Notes: generated from the sequence alone by a model not told the origin. 5,341 nucleotides of DNA from Elusimicrobiota bacterium (GCA_016205085.1 JACQJN010000167.1:1-5341); one strand, 5' to 3'; positions 1 through 5,341 are shown, numbered from the stretch's first letter. Numbers and translations are program-made.

Positions 1-1322
1 CCCTCACCTCGCTCGAAGGTTCCCCAGGTCTCTATCGCGGCTCCTATCAAATCCAGCCGGGAGACAAAGCCAACGAAGCCGGGATCAAATTCATTTTGGA
101 ACACAAGCAGTTGGGCAAAGCCAAAGCGGAGGCCAAAGGAACCCTCACCATCCTCTCGGAACCCTTTCGCACCGTGGAAGTCTCCACCGATTTAGCCCAA
201 GGAGAAACGGGCCCGGGAAACAGTTTTTTCATTTTCGTCCCCAAGGGGACGCGATTTCTGCTCAGCGGCAGGGAAGGGAAAAGATTTCGCATCGCTCTCT
301 CCGAAACGGAAACCGCCTGGTTTGACGGTGGGGCTTTTCAAATCATGCCGGATGGATTCCCCCATCCCCAGGCCGTGTTGAGCCACATCACCACCATTTC
401 CTCAGGAACCTCCACTCTCATCAACCTTGGACTTTCCTCCCAAATCCCATATCTGGTGGAACCCACTTCCGAAGGACTCCAGTTGAAACTCTTCTACACC
501 CGGGGACACATCGGTTCCATCGTGTACGACACCCACGATTCCTTTATCCAAAACATACAATGGAAGCAGCTCTCCCGCCAGACTTGCCTGGTGTCCATTC
601 AAACCAACCCCAAGGATACCCTGTGGGGCTATCACCTGAGCAGCTCCAAACCGGGAACTCTGACCCTGGAATTAAGGCGCGCCCCCCGCTTGGCTCCGGT
701 GCCCAAGTCCGTTTTCAAGGGCCTGACCATCGTTCTGGATCCGGGACACTCCACTCGCACGGCCCCCCCATGGGATGGGGCCATAGGCCCCCTGGGAACC
801 CAAGAGCCGACCATAAACCTTTTACTGGCCCAAATCTTGAAAACATTTTTGGAAAAAGAAGGAGCCAATGTCTTGCTGACTCGCTCCGGTGAAGAGGAAA
901 TTCCCCTTTACGACCGTCCTAGAATAGCATGGGAAAACCGGGGGGATATTTTCTTAAGCCTCCACAATAATGCCCTGCCGGATGGAGTAAATCCTTTCGA
1001 AAAACCCAGAGGGTTCTCCATTTTTTACTACCATCTTCACAGCTTGCCGTTGGCACAAGCGATCCATCGCGCCTATTTCAAGAATATCCGCCTTCCCGAT
1101 GAGGGGGTGCGGTACGGAAGCCTGGCGGTAGCCAGAATGAGCCAGATGCCCGCCGTATTGCTTGAGTCCGCCTATCTCATATTCCCGGATCAGGAGGAGC
1201 TTTTGCTCAATTCCTGGTTCCGCAGAAAATTGGCCGCGACCATCCTGGAAGGAACGAAGAATTTTCTGGAAAAAGAAAGGATCAAACAGATTCGAAATGC
1301 TGGAAACTCCACTTCTCAATAA
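1..1322 (+). CDS. N-acetylmuramoyl-L-alanine amidase (Amidase_3), 5' end outside window
   Basis: This is a zinc amidase that would cut the bond between N-acetylmuramic acid and L-alanine in periplasmic peptidoglycan, for cell separation or wall turnover. The frame is open from position 3, so the true start and any signal peptide lie upstream; 439 residues are visible. The first roughly 235 visible residues are a beta-rich, non-catalytic region that I cannot assign to a family. The catalytic domain follows (about visible residues 240-425). It carries IVLDPGHS with zinc ligand His at 747-749, a Glu in GTQEPT (804-806), His in LSLHNNA (963-965) and the catalytic Glu in PAVLLESAYL (1164-1166), so the active site appears complete. 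The tail is Lys/Arg-rich (KNFLEKERIKQIR). The stop TAA at 1320-1322 lies inside the next gene, which suggests one transcript and translational coupling. The family call is firm; the specific role (AmiC-like division enzyme or another) is not. Confidence 0.93.
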   Translation, partial: LTSLEGSPGLYRGSYQIQPGDKANEAGIKFILEHKQLGKAKAEAKGTLTILSEPFRTVEVSTDLAQGETGPGNSFFIFVPKGTRFLLSGREGKRFRIALSETETAWFDGGAFQIMPDGFPHPQAVLSHITTISSGTSTLINLGLSSQIPYLVEPTSEGLQLKLFYTRGHIGSIVYDTHDSFIQNIQWKQLSRQTCLVSIQTNPKDTLWGYHLSSSKPGTLTLELRRAPRLAPVPKSVFKGLTIVLDPGHSTRTAPPWDGAIGPLGTQEPTINLLLAQILKTFLEKEGANVLLTRSGEEEIPLYDRPRIAWENRGDIFLSLHNNALPDGVNPFEKPRGFSIFYYHLHSLPLAQAIHRAYFKNIRLPDEGVRYGSLAVARMSQMPAVLLESAYLIFPDQEELLLNSWFRRKLAATILEGTKNFLEKERIKQIRNAGNSTSQ

Positions 1323-2169
1323 TCTCTACGAAGCCTTAAAAAATCTGTATGAGAAAAAATTCGTGCAGGAAGAAGAAATATGGACTCTCACCCTGGATAA
1401 GATCGGCCAAGCCTTAGGGACCGACTCGGGGGCTTTTCTGACATGGGAACCCAAAGAGAAACAATTGATCCCTCTCTGCCGCATGGGAGCCTCCAAAGAA
1501 AACCACACTCACCCCGATGCATTCAAGGGAATCCACGAATGGACGGTTCAATATAAAAAAACAGCCGTAGTCAACGATACCTCCAAAGACCCCAGGGTAG
1601 AAACAAATTCAGCCGATCCAAAAGAGGCCGCTCCCAAATCCGTTCTGACAGTCCCGGTATTCAGGCATGAGGACTTGCTGGGAGTTTTAGAAATCTGCAA
1701 TTCTAAACAGGGGTTTTTTACCGCGGAAAACCAGGAATTTATAGAGTTCCTCGCCGCCCACACAGGTCTGGTGGTACAATCCCTCCGCATGCAGCAGGCC
1801 TTAAGCCGAGTCACAGCCCATAACGCCAGCATCCTGGAAAACCTTACCGGGGGCTTCATAGGAATCGACATCCGGGGCAACGTGATGATCATCAACCCCA
1901 GAGCCCGCCAAATCCTGGAAATCGCGGAGGAGGATGTGGTCGGCAAACCCATCGAATGGGTGCTTCAGAATTGCCCCGGCCTTTCCCTAGTTTTAAAAGA
2001 ATGCCTGGCCCGAAACCACACCGTCAAGCGCCAGGAAATTCCCTGGATGCACAAAGGACAAAAAAAGACGCTGGGCTACAGCACCCTTTTGATACAGGAT
2101 GTGCAGGGGGGGGTGGCAGGCGCTGGAGTCACATTCCAAGATTTGACCCAATTCACTACCGAGAGGTAA
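1297..2169 (+). CDS. GAF-PAS sensory protein without an output domain
   Basis: This 290-residue cytoplasmic protein has two sensory domains. Residues about 20-163 form a GAF domain, with the typical stretches VVNDTSKDPRV, SVLTVPVF, GVLEICNSKQ and FFTAENQEFIEFLAAHTG. A short helical linker follows (about 160-180). Residues about 178-286 form a PAS domain (ILENLTGGFIGID, NPRARQILEI, GKPIEWVL, and the closing GVTFQDLTQF). In histidine kinases and sigma-54 activators this arrangement leads into a kinase or ATPase module. Here the protein stops right after the PAS, so signalling would need a partner. ATG 1297 was chosen because upstream codons in this frame only shadow the amidase C-terminus. The nearest ribosome-binding-like AAGGA (1277-1281) is rather far away, so coupling to amidase translation is likely. 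A run of eight G lies at 2106-2113. There is no transmembrane segment, and the ligand cannot be told from sequence. Confidence 0.9.
   Translation: MLETPLLNNLYEALKNLYEKKFVQEEEIWTLTLDKIGQALGTDSGAFLTWEPKEKQLIPLCRMGASKENHTHPDAFKGIHEWTVQYKKTAVVNDTSKDPRVETNSADPKEAAPKSVLTVPVFRHEDLLGVLEICNSKQGFFTAENQEFIEFLAAHTGLVVQSLRMQQALSRVTAHNASILENLTGGFIGIDIRGNVMIINPRARQILEIAEEDVVGKPIEWVLQNCPGLSLVLKECLARNHTVKRQEIPWMHKGQKKTLGYSTLLIQDVQGGVAGAGVTFQDLTQFTTER
2161..2166 (+). promoter_or_regulatory. ribosome binding site for the redoxin gene
   Basis: GAGAGG lies eight bases before ATG 2175 and overlaps the last codons of the GAF-PAS gene. It favours ATG 2175 over the in-frame ATG at 2193, whose best upstream purine stretch (GGGAG, 2177-2181) is weaker and farther away. 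Confidence 0.6.
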
Positions 2170-2174
2170 AAAAC

Positions 2175-2834
2175 ATGGGAGAAGCGACGCAGATGAACAC
2201 AGTTTTAAAAATAGGGGACAAGGCTCCGGATTTTTTCCTAAAAGGAGTGGATGGAAAAACTTATTCCCTCAAAAATTTCTCATCCGCCAAGGCCCTGGTG
2301 GTGGTTTTCTCCTGCAACCATTGCCCCTATGTGCAAGCCTATGAGGACCGCATGATCCAGATTCAGAAGGACTATGCCGGCAAGGGAGTACAGTTTATCC
2401 TTATTAACTCCAACGAGGACAAAAACTACCCGGAGGATAGTTTCGAGAACATGGTAAAACGCTCCAACGAGAAACAATATCCCTTTCCTTATTTAAGAGA
2501 CGCGTCTCAGCAGACAGCCAAGACTTACGGAGCCACCCATACCCCCCATCTTTTTGTGTTCGATTCCAGCGTGCTAGCACCCTCCGCAGCCCCTGTCCAG
2601 AGGCCAGGGACGTTTGCAGTTCCAGAGGTACGTGACGAGCTGCGGGTACCAGCCGGGCACCCGGAGGGCGCCAGCGTGCTGGCCTACACCGGCAAGATAG
2701 ATGACAACTGGCAGAATCCATCCCAAGTCAAAAAACAGTACCTTCGAGAGGCTCTAGACGCCATCCTCCAGGGCAATGCGCCCGCCGAACCCGAAACCTA
2801 CGCCATCGGCTGCACGATCAAGTGGAAAAAATAA
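2175..2834 (+). CDS. thioredoxin-fold redoxin (AhpC/TSA-like) with an in-frame insert
   Basis: This 219-residue thiol-redox protein belongs to the AhpC/TSA or thioredoxin-like group. The N-terminus KIGDKAPDFFLKGVDGKTYSL is the usual redoxin opening. The strand VVVFSCNHCPYV carries a CNHC active site (Cys47 and Cys50), followed by QAYEDRM. ATHTPHLFVFD holds the cis-proline typical of the fold (Pro124). The end AYTGKIDDNW to AIGCTIKWK is also characteristic, with a third cysteine at 213. There is no signal peptide, so it should be cytoplasmic. The substrate is not predictable; peroxide or protein disulfide are candidates. From memory, relatives are about 180-195 residues long; the excess here is a 35-residue block (135-169) between FVFDSSVL and AYTGKIDDNW, coded by a GC-rich insert. 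Without it the protein would be 184 residues. It begins five bases after the GAF-PAS stop and is probably co-transcribed. Confidence 0.9.
   Translation: MGEATQMNTVLKIGDKAPDFFLKGVDGKTYSLKNFSSAKALVVVFSCNHCPYVQAYEDRMIQIQKDYAGKGVQFILINSNEDKNYPEDSFENMVKRSNEKQYPFPYLRDASQQTAKTYGATHTPHLFVFDSSVLAPSAAPVQRPGTFAVPEVRDELRVPAGHPEGASVLAYTGKIDDNWQNPSQVKKQYLREALDAILQGNAPAEPETYAIGCTIKWKK
2566..2575. repeat. 10-bp direct repeat, left copy
   Basis: CCAGCGTGCT, identical to 2671-2680 and offset by exactly 105 bp. It is the possible target-site duplication at the left side of the GC-rich insert. It overlaps a perfect palindrome, GTGCTAGCAC (2571-2580). Confidence 0.75.
2576..2680 (+). mobile_element. putative GC-rich mini repeat element inserted in frame in the redoxin gene
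   Basis: A 105-bp segment (35 codons) is bounded by a perfect 10-bp direct repeat, CCAGCGTGCT, at 2566-2575 and 2671-2680. By hand count its GC is 73/105, near 70%, well above the flanking gene. Near the ends are inverted copies CCCTCCG (2580-2586) and CGGAGGG (2662-2668), extendable to imperfect 14-mers at 2573-2586 and 2662-2675 (12 of 14 match). Inside are small stems CCCTG/CAGGG (2591-2595 with 2605-2609) and GGTAC/GTACC (2627-2631 with 2646-2650), plus a repeated TCCAGAGG (2596-2603 and 2621-2628). Of the three forward frames only the gene's own frame is stop-free. There is no transposase, so any movement would need help from elsewhere. That it is mobile is an inference; a non-mobile gene-specific insertion is the alternative. 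Confidence 0.5.
2671..2680. repeat. 10-bp direct repeat, right copy
   Basis: Second identical copy of CCAGCGTGCT at the right side of the insert. Joining the left flank to the sequence after this copy gives codons for FDSSVLAYTGKIDD, a continuous redoxin reading. Confidence 0.75.
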
Positions 2835-2862
2835 CCCACTATTAAGCCAAAATACCCAAATA

Positions 2863-2903
2863 TCTTTAGGTCTTTTGCTTTCGGATTTATTCCCTAAAGA
2901 CCC
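2863..2903. repeat. two mutually exclusive hairpins in the intergenic gap
   Basis: In the 106-bp gap after the redoxin gene, TCTTTAGG (2863-2870) is complementary to CCTAAAGA (2893-2900). The overlapping GGTCTTT (2869-2875) is complementary to AAAGACC (2896-2902). Each stem is 7-8 bp with a loop of 20-22 bases, and both cannot form at once. No T-run follows, so this is not a convincing intrinsic terminator on the + strand. It may be a weak processing or regulatory structure, or chance in AT-rich DNA. Confidence 0.25.
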
Positions 2904-2926
2904 AAGGTTTCCGTCAGAGTTTGAAG

Positions 2927-2932
2927 TACAAT
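2927..2932 (+). promoter_or_regulatory. possible -10 box for the exported protein gene
   Basis: TACAAT matches the sigma-70 -10 consensus at five of six positions and ends eight bases before ATG 2941. I see no good -35 element at the expected distance. If it is used, transcription would start at or just before the start codon, giving a leaderless or nearly leaderless message. This fits the poor Shine-Dalgarno sequence here. Confidence 0.3.
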
Positions 2933-2940
2933 GAGAAACC

Positions 2941-4518
2941 ATGCGCAAAGTAGGTCTACTGCTTGGGGTACTTTATTTTCCTTCTCTCCTGTCCGCTCAA
3001 CCTATCCTTTCGCACACATCAAAAGTTCAACGCATTACACAACCTTCCCCTGTCTTTAGCCTGATCGGCCTCCAGAATTCAATCTCCGGATTCTCCAAGA
3101 TTCTCCTTCCCCACATCAATTCAGGAGACTCTGGATTTGTTCACCAGTTTCTAAAAATGGCTTCCCAGGTACGATGGAATAAAACCGATGGTCCCAAATT
3201 GGCGCACCATATTGCCTCCGCACGAATTCTAAAATGGATATTAGACACTCAAGGCATTCAAACTCTTCAGCAAGTATTAGAAAAAAAACTGGATCCTACC
3301 GCTGATAAAAAACAGGAAGCCATCTCTTCTCTTCAAGCACTTGCTCTCCAATTAGAGAGAAAACCTTCCGAAAACGAACTTAAAAAATTTTGGGATAATA
3401 CCGAAATACTCCGAGACGCTCCGGCCTCAATCCGTTTGCCACTAAAGTATCGCCATGCCAGGAACAAGATGGTAAACATCACTCGCTTCCTTCAGACAGA
3501 AAATGCGCAAGAAATCCTAAAACAACATTCCGACGCTGTACTCCCAGGCTACAGCCATGATTACTTCAAAGACAAACCCGAATCCATCGCCAAATCAGTG
3601 AAATATTGGTGGCGCATTCAGGATGAATACCACCGCAAGAATCCCCAACTTCTGAATTTGAAACATGAATTAGCCGCCACCATCCGATCCTATGCTAAAG
3701 AACCCAAAGTGTTCTATTTAGGTATCGGATATGATCTCATCACTCCTCTATTGAGCACTGATTTTTCCGAGCTCATTGGAGTGGGTAAATACGAGAAAGA
3801 TTCCTTTCCACAATTTCAGAAAATCATGCAACTTCACATTCGCAACGCTAATTCCAGACCAAATATTCTGGAAGGCAAGATTACGGATGTTTCCTTTAAG
3901 AAATTGGCTCGCTTCCGTTACGAAGTCCGCTTCCAGTTCCAAGGACGAGAAAGACGCGCCGTTTTTTACCAAAAGTACGACATGCTAGATGAAAACCAAG
4001 CCCTGCCATTCGAAGTTGCCGGAGGGTATCACATACTCTATATGCATGGAAGCGGCCTTTTTGCCACCCTCCGAATCGCGAAAGAATTGCTCAACCTGCT
4101 TGATCCACAAACAGGTTTTATCAGTTATAACTCTTCCTATGTCCAGATCACCCATGACACCATTGTCCAAGAAGACTTCGAAAAATTCATAAATAGGCTA
4201 GGAAAATTCCAAAGCATAGATTACGGCCCCAGCAGCCGAGTAATTCTTCCAGGAAAGTGTCGTGGCCAATCCTGTGAGGCAAGGCCCGCCTGGACACTTT
4301 TACAGAAGGAAAGTTTTGATGCGGGAGAAAGAGAGATCTCCCTCAAGAATCTGCCCCACCTTAAAATGTTTCCCATGACAAAGACATTTTTCTGGGGTAT
4401 CAAAGTTTGGGACAGAAGGACTTCATCAAGCAGTTGGGGCAATCCGGCGAGAGGGCCTTGCAGACTCGTCTTCCATGCCAGACCATGGCATGGCCGAAGA
4501 AAATCCAGTCTTTCCTAG
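2941..4518 (+). CDS. exported protein of unknown function, possible Rossmann/methyltransferase-like half
   Basis: I do not recognise a named family for this 525-residue protein. Residues 1-20 (MRKVGLLLGVLYFPSLLSAQ) read as a signal peptide, so it is probably periplasmic or outer. Residues about 65-250 are helix-rich and polar, with many Lys, Gln and Glu. Residues 256-283 (KVFYLGIGYDLITPLLS to ELIGVGKY) resemble the first strand, glycine loop and second strand of a Rossmann-type methyltransferase. GYHILYMHG (362-370) and the helix plus ISYNSSYV (394-401) resemble later strands. The SAM-loop glycines are degenerate, so binding is doubtful. The gene is AT-richer than the amidase gene (one sampled line 37% against 65%), which hints at a different origin or weaker selection. 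Residues from about 487 are antisense to nth and become Arg/Ser-rich, so the C-terminus is probably a run-on past a lost stop. Confidence 0.7.
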   Translation: MRKVGLLLGVLYFPSLLSAQPILSHTSKVQRITQPSPVFSLIGLQNSISGFSKILLPHINSGDSGFVHQFLKMASQVRWNKTDGPKLAHHIASARILKWILDTQGIQTLQQVLEKKLDPTADKKQEAISSLQALALQLERKPSENELKKFWDNTEILRDAPASIRLPLKYRHARNKMVNITRFLQTENAQEILKQHSDAVLPGYSHDYFKDKPESIAKSVKYWWRIQDEYHRKNPQLLNLKHELAATIRSYAKEPKVFYLGIGYDLITPLLSTDFSELIGVGKYEKDSFPQFQKIMQLHIRNANSRPNILEGKITDVSFKKLARFRYEVRFQFQGRERRAVFYQKYDMLDENQALPFEVAGGYHILYMHGSGLFATLRIAKELLNLLDPQTGFISYNSSYVQITHDTIVQEDFEKFINRLGKFQSIDYGPSSRVILPGKCRGQSCEARPAWTLLQKESFDAGEREISLKNLPHLKMFPMTKTFFWGIKVWDRRTSSSSWGNPARGPCRLVFHARPWHGRRKSSLS

Positions 4519-5026
4519 GTACTAATTTCATTAAATCCTGCTCTATCTTTTCAGGATTCTCCTCCTCCGTCAAACCCATCCGGTAAGCCAGCCTTTTGAC
4601 GTGAGTGTCCACCACCACACCCTCCGCAATCTTGAATGCCGTCCCCAAAACCACATTGGCCGTCTTTCGGGCTACCCCAGAAAGCTGGATCAACTCCTGC
4701 ATGGTTTTGGGAACCTGACCCTTGAATTTATCCACAAGCATCTGGGCCATCTTTCTAATGGAAGTAGCTTTATTGTGATAAAAACCGGTGGAGCGGATCT
4801 CCTGTTCTAGAACGGGCTGCGGGACCTGGGCGTAATCCTCAGTTTTTTTATATTTCTTGAATAGACTCTGGGTCACCAGATTGACCCTCTTGTCCGTACA
4901 TTGAGCCGAAAGGATGGTCGCCACCAAAAGCTCCAGTGGATTTTTAAAATTCAGCTCACAGGTAGCCTTGGGGTAAAGCTTCCTTAACACTTTGAGAACT
5001 TTGCCGGCCTGTTGACAACGGTCCAT
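4400..5026 (-). CDS. nth: endonuclease III (DNA glycosylase/AP lyase)
   Basis: This 208-residue base-excision repair enzyme removes oxidised pyrimidines from DNA and nicks the abasic site. The length is normal for the family (E. coli Nth is 211). LLVATILSAQCTDKRVN (33-49) is the conserved early block. The helix-hairpin-helix is LIQLSGVARKTANVVL (112-127), with catalytic Lys121, and VVDTHVKR supplies catalytic Asp140. The C-terminal 4Fe-4S motif is complete: Cys189, Cys196, Cys199 and Cys205, spaced C-x6-C-x2-C-x5-C. The hairpin reads LSGVARK where the E. coli enzyme has LPGVGRK. ATG 5026 gives the normal family N-terminus; no clear ribosome binding site precedes it. The 3' end overlaps the convergent exported-protein gene by 119 bp. 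A divergent promoter shared with the SDR gene probably drives it. Confidence 0.96.
   Translation of the reverse strand: MDRCQQAGKVLKVLRKLYPKATCELNFKNPLELLVATILSAQCTDKRVNLVTQSLFKKYKKTEDYAQVPQPVLEQEIRSTGFYHNKATSIRKMAQMLVDKFKGQVPKTMQELIQLSGVARKTANVVLGTAFKIAEGVVVDTHVKRLAYRMGLTEEENPEKIEQDLMKLVPRKDWIFFGHAMVWHGRRVCKALSPDCPNCLMKSFCPKL
4473..4493. repeat. perfect 8-bp hairpin inside the nth 3' end
   Basis: CCATGCCA (4473-4480) and TGGCATGG (4486-4493) are exact inverted copies around a five-base loop, GACCA. It lies in codons for the GHAMVWHGR segment of Nth and also within the overlapping antisense end of the exported-protein gene. No T-run follows on either strand, so it is not an intrinsic terminator. 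It may be a coincidence of His, Ala, Met and Trp codons. Confidence 0.35.
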
Positions 5027-5054
5027 TTTTAGGGTAAATACATCACAAAAACCA

Positions 5055-5066
5055 ATTATATATAAT
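5055..5066. promoter_or_regulatory. divergent -10 palindrome between nth and the SDR gene
   Basis: ATTATATATAAT is a perfect 12-bp palindrome. Its right half (TATAAT, 5061-5066) is a consensus -10 box for the + strand and ends 11 bases before ATG 5078. Its left half (5055-5060) reads TATAAT on the minus strand, 28 bases before the nth ATG. The two opposed promoters would abut, so they may compete or share a regulator. Clear -35 boxes are not visible for either direction. Confidence 0.5.
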
Positions 5067-5077
5067 CCTTTGTGGAC

Positions 5078-5341
5078 ATGGGAAAACTGGATGGCAAGGT
5101 GGCTTTAATCACCGGAGCGGGGCGCGGCCTTGGTCGCGCTTTGGCATCAGGCTTTGCTCAAGAAGGAGCGAAACTGGTTCTTTGCTCCAGAACCCCCCCG
5201 GAGCTGGAGCACCTGGAAAAGGATTTAAAATCGACAGGAACCGACTGCCTCATTGCGCGCTGTGACGTCACCGCCAGACTCGAGGTGGCCCTCCTCATTA
5301 AAGAAGCGATTAAAAAATTTAAACAAATAGATATTCTTATC
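5078..5341 (+). CDS. short-chain dehydrogenase/reductase, 3' end outside window
   Basis: This is an NAD(P)-dependent oxidoreductase of the classical SDR family; the first 88 residues are visible and the frame continues past the edge. KVALITGAGRGLGRALA gives strand 1 and the TGxxxGxG cofactor loop (Thr12 to Gly19). LVLCSRTP (33-40) has an Arg at the end of strand 2, which often goes with NADP preference. CDVT (62-65) supplies the Asp that contacts adenine. The sequence ends at IDILI, just where the NNAG motif would begin; the catalytic Ser-Tyr-Lys lie beyond the window, so the substrate cannot be judged. It resembles 3-oxoacyl-ACP reductase or general sugar/alcohol SDRs. ATG 5078 is chosen; an in-frame GTG at 5072 is the alternative. 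Neither start has a Shine-Dalgarno sequence, and the -10 box is very close. Confidence 0.93.
   Translation, partial: MGKLDGKVALITGAGRGLGRALASGFAQEGAKLVLCSRTPPELEHLEKDLKSTGTDCLIARCDVTARLEVALLIKEAIKKFKQIDILI

Noticed and set aside
761..782. GGCCCC/GGGGCC hairpin in the amidase gene
   Set aside because: It falls in codons for Ala-Pro-Pro-Trp-Asp-Gly-Ala next to the zinc motif and is explained by C- and G-rich codon use.
560..892. Open frame on the + strand inside the amidase gene
   Set aside because: It overlaps the conserved amidase domain in another frame. Its Pro/Gly-rich product reflects codon composition and shows no domain.
1162..1296. Upstream extension of the GAF-PAS protein to ATG 1162
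   Set aside because: Those 45 codons lie over the amidase C-terminal domain in another frame and encode a Ser/Pro/Arg-rich stretch unlike a GAF lead-in. ATG 1297 gives a natural start.
954..1319. Minus-strand open frame of 121 codons opposite the amidase C-terminus
   Set aside because: It is a shadow of the catalytic domain with no family resemblance and no ribosome binding site of note.
1956..2174. A longer redoxin N-terminus reading back into the GAF-PAS gene
   Set aside because: The extra 73 residues are a shadow of the PAS domain. ATG 2175 has a good ribosome binding site and gives the usual redoxin opening; the open frame is kept only as the slippage idea.
2404..2721. Minus-strand open frame across the redoxin gene and its insert
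   Set aside because: It lies wholly antisense to a clear redoxin, and its predicted protein is Arg/Pro-rich with no recognisable domain. The GC-rich insert simply lacks stops in that frame.
4363..4390. Inverted repeat AAAATGT/ACATTTT near the convergent gene ends as a bidirectional terminator
   Set aside because: The stem is only 7 bp and almost all A/T, the loop is 14 bases, and the T-run is part of the stem. It lies inside the exported-protein frame, so the evidence is too weak to annotate.

Overview
The window is ordinary-looking bacterial chromosome with dense protein-coding content and no RNA genes, CRISPR array or complete insertion sequence. It suggests a Gram-negative bacterium, because the first gene is a secreted-type Amidase_3 cell-wall hydrolase with a large N-terminal region. 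I cannot name a phylum with confidence. Sampled stretches are near 50-60% GC, apart from one AT-richer gene and one very GC-rich insert.

Layout. On the + strand, positions 1-2834 form a tight three-gene run. It holds the 3' part of an N-acetylmuramoyl-L-alanine amidase gene (1-1322), a GAF-PAS sensory protein with no output domain (1297-2169, overlapping the amidase by 26 bp), and a thioredoxin-fold redoxin with a CNHC active site (2175-2834, five bases after the previous stop). After a 106-bp gap, a longer and AT-richer gene (2941-4518) encodes an exported protein of unknown function with a possible Rossmann or methyltransferase-like C-terminal half. Its last 119 bp lie antisense inside nth (endonuclease III, minus strand, 4400-5026). 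A short divergent promoter region (5027-5077) built on a perfect AT palindrome separates nth from a short-chain dehydrogenase/reductase that runs off the right edge (5078-5341).

How the genes fit together. The first three genes are probably one transcript. A wall hydrolase, a small-molecule or redox sensor module and a thiol redoxin could belong to one envelope or stress response, but this rests on position only. The nth and SDR genes look like housekeeping genes with separate promoters.

The most notable structure is a 105-bp, about 70% GC, in-frame insert inside the redoxin gene (2576-2680). It is bounded by a 10-bp direct repeat, and removing it restores a normal-looking redoxin. It looks like a small mobile or palindromic repeat element domesticated as a 35-residue protein insert. 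Second-rank observations are a G8 tract near the end of the GAF-PAS gene whose -1 frame runs open into the redoxin, the antisense run-on of the exported protein into nth, and start sites that look leaderless.
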